The notes: generated by a model not told the origin, from the letters alone. 64,000 nucleotides of DNA from Posidonia oceanica (GCA_037176725.1 JAZBRS010000026.1:103027501-103091500); one strand, 5' to 3'. Shown: positions 43,863 to 55,797, numbered from the stretch's first letter. Numbers and translations: made by a program.

Positions 43863-45935
43863 CTAGTCGGGTTTAGTGGAATTTCGTACTCCCCTTTCCA
43901 GATGAGGGGACTTACCTGAGGGGTGACCGTGGAAGTCTGCCCCTGGCGTGGAGTAATCAGGTCCTTGTTGCGCATCTTCTAGCTTTTCTTTCGGTTTGCA
44001 CCCGGTCCTTGCTTTGTTTGGATCAAAGTTGGACTCATCTCGACCCGTTTCTTGCAATGTGCCCCAGGTGGCTTTGTCTCTTCTTGAAGATTTTATTGGG
44101 CTCCCTTTTTCCTTTGGAACAAAGCCATTGATGTCTTCATTGGGATTAGTTTCCTCCTGGCTATAGGTGTTTCTAGTGCACCCACTTCCTTTAATAGAAT
44201 TCGGAGGCTTGGGAGAAGGCCTGGTTACTGCATAGGCTGCTTGTAGGTTTTGGCAAAGTGAGTTGACGGCAGACTCTATGACGTACCAATCTGAGTCAGC
44301 GTATTCATCATAGATGGGCAAGTCCTTTGGATCATTTGATTGGACTGGTTCATGTTGTGCTAGAGGAATCTGCATGATTCTTGTGTAGCTTGACTCGATG
44401 GCTTCTTCTCTAGTGTCCCCCAAAGAGCTTTGATAAGTAGAGACTGCAGTTGGCAATTTGTCGTTTGATGTGGTTTGCATCTCTTACTCTGGTTCTACAA
44501 GGTCTTCCACCCTTGGGGATGATGAAGAGTCTGGCCCTGAAGTTGGAACTTGCTCGAGTATATGGAGATCTTCACAATTTCCCACCTCGAACAAGCATTC
44601 TGACTTATTGATCTTCAGGTCAAGGTCTGGTTGCCCCTGTTCCATTAATGTTGCATGGAGAGGCCCACTACTTTCTTCTTGTTCAACTATCTTTCCTTTA
44701 TTTGCGTGTGCCTCTTTATGATGCTCCACTGCTTGTTTTCTTGCGACGTTCGGGAGAACTGCCTTTTGCATTTGTCGCTGTTTGAGGTCATAGATTAGGG
44801 CATCAAGAGGTTCCTCCTCTTCCCAATTGCATAGCAGCTGTGTATCATGATTTGGTGATTTCTTTATGTTCCTCAACCGTTCTTGAAGCCTTTTGGACCT
44901 TCATACCTCCCTTGCCCCTGGTTCTGGTGTGGAATATGTTGATCTTGCAGCATTGCTTGAGCAAGTTGATATTGTTGGGGCTGATACCGTGATTGTGCCT
45001 GTTGTTGTTGCTGCCGAGGAGAGTAGTATTGTTGGGATGACATAGGCAATGGTTGCTGCAAGCCATGCACGTAACATTGCTGTGTTGGCACATGAGATTG
45101 CTATGAAGGAGGTAACTAATACAAGGCATGGTGATTTTGTGCCCCTTGAGTGAGCCAATGATTCTCCGTGGGCGGTATCTGGTATTGATGAGTAGGAAAA
45201 TGTGTCCCTTGTGCTTGATTAGCAGAAGGCACCATCCACTGCCGATTACAAACTTGGTTTTGTGAGACTGGATTGAGGTATGAAATGGGTTGATATGATG
45301 GATCATTATGTATTTGGGCTGATGGAGTAGTTGGAAATAGTGGATTTGTTGTGATGGGATATTGGGCTACGTGGTGGTTGGTTTGTGTATATGGCGGAGA
45401 GAAGGGTAGAGATTGAGATGGAGTATAGTAGGATTACATGGTCGGGAGTGGTGAATGGGGTGCCCCTGGTTGGTGGTAGCTTGTTGGGGATGGCATGGTT
45501 TGATGTATAGAGGGGCAGGTTGGTGTTACGTGGCATTGTGCGGATGGATTTTGGATAGGGAAGTTTACCGTAGGGTTTGGTGGTATGGAGTAGGTATGAG
45601 TGGGCGTGGTCATTGGGCCTTGGTGAAAGCTTGGGAAAGAGGGTCCATATGTGGGCAGAATTTGTGGATTGGAGGGGTTGGAAGTACTATGTTGGGTCAT
45701 GAATCGATAGGCTACTTCATCTTCCTCCTCTCCTTTGTAGGGTCGATTGCCGCCATAGCTTGGTGTTGAGATTGCCGAAGTATTGAAGAGGAATTCTTGT
45801 CGGCCTGTAGAAATTTGCATGAGCCAAGGAAGTAGTGCTTGAGGTGAACATGCTTGAAGGGGCTTGGGCCATGCTTGATGCAGTTTTAAACTTTTGAGTT
45901 TTAAATTTGAATTTTGAATTTGATTTTGAATTCAA
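43863..45935 (-). pseudogene. Gag-like Q/P/S-rich protein of the 17-kb element, broken
   Basis: On the minus strand the frame begins near 45870 (MAQAPSSMFTSS) or 45820 (MQISTGRQEFLFNTS). It proceeds through Pro/Ser/Tyr-rich sequence and a Gln-rich block (SPRQQQQQAQSRYQPQQYQL, near 45010) to a charged C-terminal part ending at 43863 (PHLERGVRNSTKPD). Stops at about 45432, 45120 and 45108 each replace a likely Gln codon (CAA or CAG to TAA or TAG). A frame change occurs near 44880. No zinc knuckle or protease site is seen. Position after the primer site suggests gag, but I do not recognise a named family. Confidence 0.5.
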
Positions 45936-46610
45936 TTTTGAATTTTAATTTTGAGTTTGAATTTTAGTTTTAAATTCAGATTTTGAATTTGGATTTTGAT
46001 TTAAAATGCAAGGTTCGATTTTGAGTTCGAATTTTAGTCTGAATTTTGATTGAACTTTAACTTTGAATTCTGAATTCTGGATTCGAATTTTGATTTTTAA
46101 TTTGAATTTGAATTTTAATTCTGATTTGGATTTTGAATCTTTAATTCAAATTTAAGACTTGATTTTGGGTTCGAATCTTTGAATTTAATTGGGATTCGAA
46201 TTTAAACTTAAATTTGAAGTCAGGCTTAAATTTAGATTTTGGGATTTGATTTTGAATTCGGGTTCTAATTCAAATTTGAATCTTGATTTTAAATTCAAAT
46301 TTTTAATCTAACTTTGAATTCGGAATTCAAATTTGAATATGAATTATTTGGTTTGAATTCGAGTTGGGACTTAAACTTCAATTTGAATTTGATTTTGGAG
46401 TTGCTTTTGAATTCGAATTTGGAGTTGATTTTGAGTTTTGAATTCGAATTGGAATTGGAATTTGGGTTTGGATTCAAACTTTGATTTTCAATTTGAATTT
46501 GAATTCGAATTTTAATTTGAATTAGGATTTGAACTCAACTTTTAAATTTTCAATTTAAATTTTAATTTTGAATCCAAGTTTCGAGTTTGATTTTTGATTT
46601 TTTTTGTATT
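45890..46610. repeat. GAATTT/AAATTC low-complexity region
   Basis: About 720 bp composed almost wholly of variants of TTTGAATTTGAATTTTGATT. Minus-strand reading gives Asn/Ser/Lys/Phe runs. It lies in the leader between the primer site and the gag-like frame. Confidence 0.9.
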
Positions 46611-48015
46611 TTGTTATGAATGCTAGAGAGCAAAAAAGTAAATTACAGACTCCGAAAAAAAACAACTTACACAAGATTCCTATGAAAAGAAAATTACAGA
46701 CTCGATAGGAAAGAAAGTAATTACAACTTTTCAAACAAAAAAAAAATCCGGTGATTGTTTCTACAGTTCATATCACTAAATACGGCCAAACCATCCTGCA
46801 AACAAGGCACGCCGGCGCGATCTCCCTACAGTCGCCTGTGAGATAGGCGACGAAACACGTTGCTGATTGAACTAGCGATGGAACACGTCGCCTCTTGGAC
46901 AGGCGACGACGTCCCCTGTCCTCTTGGCAACCAGAATCTGTCCCTGACAGACCACGAATCAAACAAGGCTAACTAAGCAAACAAGTTTCAAATAGAACGC
47001 GAGTTTTACTTGTTTAAGTAGTTAATTAATCGCTTGATTTAACCTGCGTGCTCTTAGAAATAGGTTCCTAGGCTGGGGGTAAGGACAACTTTGTGAGATC
47101 TAAGGGTCATTCAATGAGATTTTTGACACTTTGGTACCTCCCTTTGACCTTCGTTAGGGTCCACTAAGAGGGCCTAGGCGGTGGATTTGTCTCTCTATAG
47201 AGGGGCCCGCAACCTAGGATTCTGTCCTTAGGCTCGTATCCTAACAAACCACAAAGCAGTAAACAAACACGAAATACTAGAGTATCAAGTATCTACCAAG
47301 GATTATTATTGACTCAAGGAGAAGAAGGAGTCAATAATAAAACCTTAGGATACCTTGAGTTCTCAATCTAACTATTACAATCAATACTGAGTATAGGAGA
47401 GTGACTTGCACTGGCCCAGTTCGCTCAGGTTGATCGTCCCAGTTAGAGGGAGATTCCCTCAAGGAACTTTAACTCTAATATCAGGAAAATAGTTTCCACC
47501 CTAGTGGTGGACACAAACAGACCTAAAAACCGTTAAAAAACTAAAATACGGTGAACATGAATGATTTTTTATTGATTTTATGCGACTGCAGACCTAAAAC
47601 ACAACGTAAACTACGAAAAAACTATTGATCTGCAGTGGGAACTGTACCTAAACCAGTCGCCGCTGGAAAGGGCACCTAGTTCAGTCGCCATACAGAGTTG
47701 CGACGAGAGAAGGCGCCGCTTGAAGGGGCAGCTGCGTTCGGGAGTTTTCTAACCTCAGTAAAACCAACCTAGTCGTCGAAGCTATAGATGCCAGAGTGAG
47801 TCGTTGCCTCAAAGTACTAATGAGACTCGGCGCCTTAAGCGGAAAACAACGAGATGCAAGGCTTTACTAACGTCAGAAACAAAAAACCCGATAAATGGTT
47901 TGGGTGTCGTGAAAACCTATACGCACAATTCCCAAACCGAAAACTACACCTAGATCTATGAAAAAATAAAGGAAGGAAAAGGTATCCTCACGTAGCACGG
48001 AGGATTGGCTCAAGC
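46611..48015. other. Leader region of the 17-kb element
   Basis: No coding sequence was recognised. It contains further GTCGCC...GGCGAC hairpin motifs (46830-46852, 46888-46908 and near 47655-47705), like those in the LTRs. Confidence 0.55.
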
Positions 48016-48041
48016 CGGTCCCACCGTGATCGCCACTTTTC
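48016..48041 (-). promoter_or_regulatory. Probable primer-binding site of the 17-kb element
   Basis: On the minus strand, a few bases after the LTR end, it reads TGGCGATCACGGTGGGACC. It starts TGGCGA like the primer sites of TAT/Ogre elements. The exact tRNA is not assigned. Confidence 0.55.
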
Positions 48042-48189
48042 TGTAGATGTGGAATTGGGATGTGTAGATTAAGATGAAGTAGTCGGCGCTTCCACGACGT
48101 CGCCTACTTGTTGTGATCGCCACTCGTCGATTTGCAAAAGCTGGTTGACAAGACGTTTGGGGGAGATGTGGATGATGTGGGTCGTCGGC

Positions 48190-51158
48190 TGTAGACACCC
48201 CATTTTGATAGCCTGGATGATGGTGGATCCTCCTGCAAGCTCGCTCGGACCCTAGGATAGTCAATCTCCACTAAAACCCCATCTGAACCCTAAAACCTCA
48301 CCTAAAACCTCCTAAAACCCCACCTAAGCCTTCCTAAGCCCTAGCCCACACCTAACCTAAGCCAAAACACCCCAAAACAACCATTTAACCTCTTGGACTC
48401 ATTGTACACTGCTTTTGCCAGCATCCAACGTTAGACGTGCCCTGTAGTGGCGTCCAACATTGGACGCGTCTGTGCCAGCGTCCAACGAGTCGAGGACTGC
48501 AACCTCCTCTGCCACCTCTAGCTCCCCGCTCCTGTCCTCTACGGCGTCCTTTCCCACTTACCACTGCATCCCCTCATCGCTCCCAGCCACCCACTACATG
48601 CCAAGGCCACTTACTCGGCCTGCCATCGCGTCTCCTCTCCCTCGGCGGTCTTCCCGCTCTCACCACCTCTCACTGCCGTGGCCGGCTCCGCCCTGCCACC
48701 ACGATGACTTTCACGACCCCTCCTAACATCCACTTACTTCGCCTGACATCCCTCGTGGCCTCCCCACTCTCCACAAGCCTTGCCAAGCCCTGCCAATCCC
48801 TGCTAACCTCTGCCATTGCCATAGAGAACCCAACAAAACAGAGGAGAACCCAACACTTCACAGCCTCGTGCGATACACCACACGAATCTTGCTGAGAATT
48901 CGCAGCTTCTAGAGCCTTGAGTGAACTCCCACGAGAGCTTCCCAGCCTTGAGCCACCTCTCCCGGCCTTCCCTCGCATCCCAGGAGCTCGCCAAAGTTCA
49001 GCTTGCTACCTTCTTCCTTGTCTCCGGCCGATTGCAAACATCTCCTTCCAACCACGTTCAGGTGAGTTTCACTCCACCCTTGGCTTGCACATGCATGTAG
49101 TAGTGTGTTAGGCCAGCTTGCACGCACACACACCCCCTTTGTTGGCCGCAAAAGCCTCGACTGTCGGCCGCGAGGAGGAGGAGGTGGGTGGAGCAGTCCA
49201 CCCACCCATTTCTGACGTCGAGCACATGGACATGCTCGTTGTCACTTACTCTAGCTTCTTAGATAGTTAGTTGGAGATTTTTGGCCGATTTGGCCACTGA
49301 TCTTGGCCGGGAAACATCCCGACCTGTTGGACGCATGGTTTCCAATGTCCAACACCCCTGCAGGTCCCTTTTATTTATTTTATTTTATTTTGCTTCAATA
49401 CTGCTATGATTTGAATGCTTTTACCTCTGGGTTTTCCTTGCATGCTTTCCATCATGTTCCCAAGTGCCATAACATGCCTATGTCAAGTTTTGATCCTAGT
49501 TTGGAGTTATGCTATGCTTCTGAATGCAATGTTGTCTCTCTGTGTAGGACGCTTGGTTTCCTGCGTCCTACGTTGGACGCTGGGTTTCCCGCGTCCTACA
49601 CCCCTGCTTGCATGCTTATGCCTTAATGCTTGAATGATGCTTTTATTCCTTGTGTTTGCTTGATTCATGCATATGTGGTTATGTTTGGGTCTTCTAGCAA
49701 CTGCATGCAAGTTTACAAGGCTTTCTATCATGTTATATGCTGGTTTTAATTGGGTGTTCATCTCTCTATGTAGGACGCCTGGTTTCTTGCGTCCTACACC
49801 CCTGCTTGCTTGTCTGCACTTTAAGGCTCAGAACTTGCTTTTACTTATGGTATTTATTTAATCCATGTGTGCATGCCAAGTGACTGCCTGTTTCCAATGA
49901 TTCGAATGCATGTTTAAGTGATTCATGGGTTCAGTTCCCTTGCAGTTCAGTGTGTCTGCCTCTCTGTGTTGGACGCTAGGATCACTGCGTCTTACGTTAG
50001 ACACGGTTACATCCAGTGTCTAACACAGTGAGTCTGTAGTTTTCAGATTCCATGCTTGCCCCTGTTTTTTATGCATCAATCATTATTGCCTTAATCATCT
50101 GGCTTGCTCCAATCGTCCATGGCTTTCTCTTAGCATCAAATCCCTTTTTTTTATCAAATATGCATGCATGCTTCTTGTAGGTTTTTAAGCTCTCTGTGTT
50201 GGACGCCTGGTTTCCAGCATCCAACGTTGGACGCATGGTTTCCAGCGTCCAACATTTTAAGTTTTCTGCAGCCTGTTTGCTTGAGTGGTTTTCGATTCGA
50301 CCCTCGCTTTTCGCTTTTGATTGCTTCCTGAGCATGTTTAAGCATCCCAGCATGTGGTTTAATAGCGGCCTTCGATTTTTGCGCCTTGACTTTGTTTTCT
50401 CGACCTGCTTTCGTCGCTTTCCGCATTTTGTTGCCTCCGGTACATGCCTTGACACCCATACATGCTGTCAGGCCCCTGTTTTCCGTTTTACGCCTTGCAT
50501 CTCATAGTTTTCATCCCCTATTTTGTTTCCCCTTTGCATGTCGTATACTTGCATTGTGTGGTTTTACTCGGTATTTTGTTTTCTCGCCTGCATTGCATTT
50601 ACGGCAATGATGCTACTGTCTGTAGTTCTTATGAACCACGGTTCGCCCGGTTCGGAACACAGGCAGCGTTGCTAAGCACATAGACTGCACGTTTAATTCC
50701 CATGCATGGTATTCAGGCATTTAGGCATTCAAAGCATTAATAGCATGGCATAGCATCTATCGCCTACGGGCGTACAGTTAAAGGCAATCATTGCCAATAT
50801 TCCTGCAAATGCGAGCGATTAGCCAAGAAAGATCGATTCCCCAGGCGGTCGAGGGTTCCTAACACCTTCCTCACGCATAACAGGAGTCCTTACCCTTTCT
50901 TTGGACCCGCAATGATCGTTTTGACCTCATCCTTAGCACGAGTCAATCATTTTGCATAGCATTGCATTCATTTGCATGTTTTTCTATGCTTTCCTCGATT
51001 TTCCTCGTCTTTCCGATAATAGACTAGGTGGCGACTCTATTTTGTCTTATCTTTTGTTTTCCTTCTTCGCGTCGCTATCCGTGAAGATCTCTCTCTGTCT
51101 GGGCCCTCGCCAGTCCGGATCCAAAAGGGATTAGGCGCTCACAGGCTGGCGACTCTGC
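48190..51158 (+). mobile_element. TAT/Ogre-lineage LTR plus primer-site fragment
   Basis: It starts TGTAGACACCCCATTTT and the LTR proper ends GGCGCTCACA at 51143. This is followed by TGGCGACTCTGC, the usual TAT primer-site sequence, before copy-A homology resumes at 51159. Internal landmarks (GGTGGCGACTC near 51030, CCTAACACCTTCC near 50858) are shared with the reverse LTR at 56080-61861. No TSD is found. The right end retains about 15 bases of interior, so it is not a simple solo LTR. A CT/GC-rich part (48430-49060) gives spurious ORFs. Confidence 0.82.
48445..50252. repeat. Dispersed TTGGACGC...GCGTCCAA hairpin motifs
   Basis: At least eight copies of TTGGACGCNTGGTTTCC followed by NGCGTCCAA or its TAGGACGC version. 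Clear ones are at 49327-49352, 49546-49570, 49571-49599, 49771-49797, 49969-50030, 50199-50226 and 50227-50252, with related units near 48424-48485. Each is a short inverted repeat. Confidence 0.88.
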
Positions 51159-51662
51159 CACTGGATCAACGGCAGGATGCCGTCCAGCATCGTCCTCGTG
51201 CTATGTGAGCGTGTTCCTTTCCTTCAAAATAAACAGAATAGATCTAGGTAAGTCCAGGTGTAGTAAACAGATCAGATAAACAAGAAATAACGTAAATAAA
51301 TGCAACTAATACTAACCAGGGGTGGTTCCCCGCATGCATATGCTATGGGTCCTAATTAAGGACTGTAAAATAAAATAAAATAAAATAGATTGGAAGAAAT
51401 ACTCCCTTCACCCTCGTGCTCTTATGGCGTGGAGTGAGGAAGTGAAGGCATGGACGGAGCTCCGACTAAGCTATGATCTCTGGGATCTAAAGTAGATGAT
51501 CTCTGGGATCTAGGGTTTCTCAAAATAATTTGACAGAGTGGAGGCTAGGGATCTCTCAGAATCTCTCTAGCTCTCAATCTAGAAAATGGCTCCTACCTTA
51601 GGAAATATCACTAGAAACTCCTAACCCTAAAAAGTGCCTCCCCTTGAGTAGTAGCTCTTAGA

Positions 51663-52184
51663 GCCTTTTTATAGAGGTGTGGGGCTCGAGTGGATAATAT
51701 CTAGGAATTTTCTAGAGAAAAATTAGATATTTTAGCAAGTCGCCTCTAGGAGCGGTGAAAGCACAAATATCTCAAATTAATGACGTGGAAATGACGTGGA
51801 AGTCCGCTGTTCGGGTAACATAACGGTCCATGTCAGCTAGTCACCACTTAAAGTGGCGCCTGGTTGTAGATATCTTAGCGCGACAAAGTCGTGCTAGATA
51901 GCGCAACAGATAACAGCAACTTCCACGTCAGCTAGTTGCCGACATTAGTGGTGCCTAGGATAGATATCTTTATTTTTAATGACGTTGAAATGACGTGGAA
52001 GATATGAATAAAATATCTGTTGAGTCTAGTCACCGCTCCTAGCGATGCCTAACTCCTGGAATATTCTAGACTTAATTTTAAATGTGATTTTAGATTTTTA
52101 AGAAGGATATGACACATTAAAAACGTGTTAAAAATCAGGATAAAGTTTGGTTGTCAACTAAATCTAGGATTTTCTAGAATCTTC
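51663..52184 (-). promoter_or_regulatory. TATA box and heat-shock-like cluster (copy B LTR)
   Basis: Minus-strand TATAAAAAGG lies at about 51663-51672. Upstream of it are GAATTTTCTAGAG (51705-51717), GAATATTCTAGAC (52059-52071) and TTCTAGAATCTTC (52172-52184). Order and spacing equal copy A, so they predate the separation of the LTRs. Confidence 0.55.
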
Positions 52185-52292
52185 ATTAATCAATTATTTT
52201 TAATATGATATACATAATATACCATATATTTAATGTTGGAAAAAAATCATAGTAATATCAATAATTATGGGAGAAATGTTATAATAGTTTAT

Positions 52293-55192
52293 TGTAACAC
52301 CCATGATTTTAATTATGCTGATTTGAATTGAAGGCACGTATGGTTCGCACGATTGGCTAGCGTGATGGATTGGTGTTTATTCCCTCTATCTTAATTTTAG
52401 GGGTATGTTTGGGAAATTTGCAGTTTGTGGGAAGGAGGAGGAGTTTTGCGCAATTTTCGCACATAAAGTTGGACAAAGAGAGGAAGAATCCATAACAGAG
52501 AGGAGGCTTCCATTTTTCTTGTGTCTCGTGCATGCATCCACACGATGCCCTACGCCATTTTGGAACCGCATCTCCGGGCGGCTGTCGAGGCGGAAGAAGG
52601 ATTGGAGGGTGGCTAGAGGCCGGTGGTTGGAGGCATGCATGCAGTGGAGAAGAAGAAAGAAGAGGAGGGAGGGATGCAAGGATTGGCTGTGGGATGAAGC
52701 TCAGGGTACGCACTCCACCTTCTCTTTTTGATTTAGATTTAGTGAAGTAAAGATAGGATTGTGTGGATTTGTATAGTTTGATGATGGAGTAGTGATCTGG
52801 TAATTTTAGAGAATTTTAATGTTTTATTTATGGATTTAATAGGGTGTATATTTCTATGCTTGAGATATGTGCTTCATGGCTTTGTAATTTTATATGTTAA
52901 GATTGGTGCATTGGCTTCTTGAGATTTTCATCACCAATGGAAGATATCACCTCATGCTTGGACTTAGTATTTTTTTTGGATTTGTGGTGACCTATGCAAG
53001 GTGTGGTGCACATTTTTAAAGCATAGGTGTCATGGATTCTCTGCTGATTTTTCCTTCTGTGTGTTGGCCTGGCGAAGGTGCCAGGTGGGGGAGCCAGGCA
53101 CGGCTACTAGGCGGGTTTGGGTGGCGTCCCTGGGGCACGCGTGGCTTCAGCAGGCACCTTAGGCACGCCTGTCTGGCGCGAGTTGGCTGGTGCAGCAAGC
53201 TCGGTAGTGCACTGGCCTTGCCTGGTGCCTTGATGTGCTTGTTTTGTTAGAAATATTGCTTTAGTTTTGAGAATTAATTTCTAAAAGAAGATGTGGATAT
53301 TGGTTTTAAAGTAATGCATATTATTTGGAATTAAAAGACTAAATGACCTAGTAATACTAAGGTTTTTCCTAATTGATTTAGATGGACATTAGGGAACATG
53401 TTGATCTTAGGATTAGACATTGGCACCAGAACTTAGTGTTTTGGGTACACTTTGTGTGGGTGTTCGGTCTCGTAAGTATATTGGAACTTCGAGATCGGTA
53501 CTTTGCTTCTGGGTGGTGTCTCCTGGGTAAATGTGATGCCCAGAAGGTGTCATTATTTCCCTGTTTGTCGTGTTTTGAGATGTGGTTTCTGGACTCGACA
53601 GTGGAGTTGTTGAGGCTGTGTTTTACGCCGCGATTTCAGTTGTGGTTTGTCGTGCCGCTCTTGGCACTGTGATTCAAGGTGTTTTTGAGTTATCATTTAA
53701 GGATTTCAAAATGGTTTTCGAAAAGAGCTTTGAAAAGAAAATGCATGGGTTTTGCAAAAGTTTTGTGAAGAGTTTTCCGGTGTTTTCTGTTTGTGGCGGA
53801 CCAAGATGTTGGAGGGTTGTGTCGCCGGAACTAGGGGATGTGATGACATTCCTGGTTGGTCGGGCACGTCGCCTAGGTTGAGGTCCTGAGACCAAGAGGC
53901 TGAGGTACTCCTTGATTGTCGTCCACGAGGCTGAGGCTGAAGTCCGCGGGTCGAGGTGCCGACTGGACTTAGAGGTATGACACCCCGCTTGCTTCGGGTG
54001 CCAAACACTCAGAGTACTGACTGTACATAGTGGTATCGTGGTAGCGGACCCAAGGGGTATGAGACCTCTGAGTAGCTGGATGTGATACTCTAGTTGGTAC
54101 GGGTACCGAGACTGCTTGGTGTAGACTGAGCCTAGGGGTGAGGAGCTTCAGGGGTTTGGAGCACTGAGTTAGGGTGTTGCGATGCACCCTGTGGTGTTTG
54201 GCCAGGGCGGGTGGAGCACGTGCCCCGCTTCTAGTGGTGTCTTGAGAGACAGGACTGGCTTTCCGGTGGGGATAGCCTTTGGAAGCTTGTAGGTTAGGCT
54301 TTCCTATGTGGTTAGCCTTTGGAGACTTGCAGGTCAAGACGGACAGACTCCTCCACAAGGTGGTTGTCCATGGCAGTGCAGGGACACCGTGGTCATGCCT
54401 CGCTGGACTGCTTGTGGCCAGGTGTCGGTCGCTTGGGCCTAAGTGACAACACAGTTTGTTTGTGTGTGTGGTTGACTATGCTTGTGGCCGCGCCTGTGGA
54501 GCGTAGGCCCTGCGCTTGTGAGGCGCTTTGGTTTGGCTGAGCAGTGTCTCAACGTTGGCTTTTGGTTTTAGTGTTTGTTGTGTTGTGTGTGTGTCCTGGA
54601 TGCAATTGAGGGCATTTAGGCACAGTTGGCCGTCTAGTCCACACAAGGAGTATGAGGGACTAGATTGTGTGATTTTTGGCTTGATTTGGCTAGAGTGGCA
54701 ATTTCAAGTGTGCATTATGGTTTTGAAAAGAGCATGCATATGGTTTTGAAAGGAAAAGAGAAAAGATGATTTCAAAGGCACGTTTTTAATGGGTTGCTTT
54801 GTGGGCAATGATGTATGCCCTGTTGTGGCATCCAGGCGGGATGCCTGTGTTTGTTCGTTTGTGGCGTGGTTACGCCTGTTCCCTTGGCGTTACTTGCCGA
54901 GCTGTTTGTGTGCCTAGGTGGGGTGTGTGCTGGGTGACCGATTGAGTGGTCACTCACGTGTGTTTTGTTTCTGTTTTTGGCAGGTGTAGGATAGGAGCTG
55001 GTGTTACTAGTGCACGTAGGACAGGAGTCACACTGCCACACAACAAGGGTTCTGGGTAAGTAAGTTAATTATGTTTATTTTATTTCTGTCTCATAAAGAT
55101 TGTGAGAATTTAGTTTTGTAGTACATTAATAATAAATGTAATTAAAAAAAATGGTAGTTAGGTTGAGAGGTAACGACTTGAGGATCGTTACA
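52293..55192. mobile_element. Solo LTR (2,900 bp), TSD TTTAT
   Basis: It begins TGTAACACCC and ends GATCGTTACA. The TSD TTTAT is at 52288-52292 and 55193-55197. Copy A has the uninterrupted site at about 40700. The TGTAACACCC start and length are typical of chromovirus (Tekay-like) LTRs, but it is not a copy of the 10730-21493 family. Contained ORFs have no recognisable domain. Confidence 0.9.
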
Positions 55193-55797
55193 TTTATAAA
55201 AATCTCATATATTATATTAATGCCCAGGATGATAAAATATGCTGAGAGAGAGTGGCAGGATACTAGTCGCCTATCTCTATGGCGACATCACAGTCTAGTT
55301 GCCAGTGTTGGTGGTGACTAGATGTGTCGCCCTCTATAGAGGCAACGAGCTAGTCTTTTTGCATTTTTAACCCTGTCTTTTATCTTAATTCAGAGAAACA
55401 TGTTAAAGGTCCGGAAAACTTCTGAAATTCCATGAAATTATAAAAACATCTTCTTTAACATTAAGATACTCAAATCTGCCACTGATTTGAGTGAAATGAG
55501 AGTATTAACTCTGCCACAGCTAATAAACTCTCAGTAAATAAGGTTAAAGGAACTCAAACTTGCCACTAGTTTGAGTAGAATAAAAGGTGTTCAGGGTGCT
55601 CAAACTTGCCACTTATTTGAGTGTCTTAGCTCTGCCACAGCCAACGATCATGAACCAAGTAAAATCAAGTGATGTTTTTAAGCAAATCACAAAAAAACTG
55701 GAGAATGTATTACTAGTCCTTAGTTATGTGATTTAGGATGCCTCAGAGGTTCCTATCCTTAATGAACTCTCGGAAATGCGAAAATGGGATATCTACA

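Larger units (their letters stand above)
38759..55797 (-). mobile_element. 17-kb non-autonomous LTR retrotransposon (TAT-related), minus strand
   Basis: Two direct repeats with TGTAGAT...ATCTACA ends (38759-41315 and 48042-55797) flank a 6.7-kb interior. The 5-bp TSD GGTTC is at 38754-38758 and 55798-55802. On the minus strand a TGGCG-type primer site follows the LTR at 48042, and a purine tract (41316-41329) precedes the other LTR, so the minus strand is sense. The LTR start TGTAGATATCCCATTTT resembles the TAT-lineage LTRs elsewhere in the window. Only a broken gag-like frame is present and no pol. Excluding insertions the LTRs are about 1.86-1.89 kb. Three later insertions sit in the LTRs. 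Confidence 0.92.
48042..55797 (-). repeat. 5' LTR (copy B) of the 17-kb element, with two insertions
   Basis: Native LTR parts are 48042-48190, 51159-52292 and 55193-55797, about 1.89 kb in total and collinear with copy A. The TATA box (about 51663-51672) and heat-shock-like sites are conserved. Confidence 0.92.

Noticed and set aside
48437..48895. 152-codon Pro/Ser/Leu-rich ORF
   Set aside because: It lies in the CT-rich part of a TAT LTR with opposing open frames. No domain seen.
38759..55797. Reading the two similar segments as a segmental duplication
   Set aside because: The shared TGTAGAT...ATCTACA ends, GGTTC TSD, PPT and primer site identify them as LTRs of one element.
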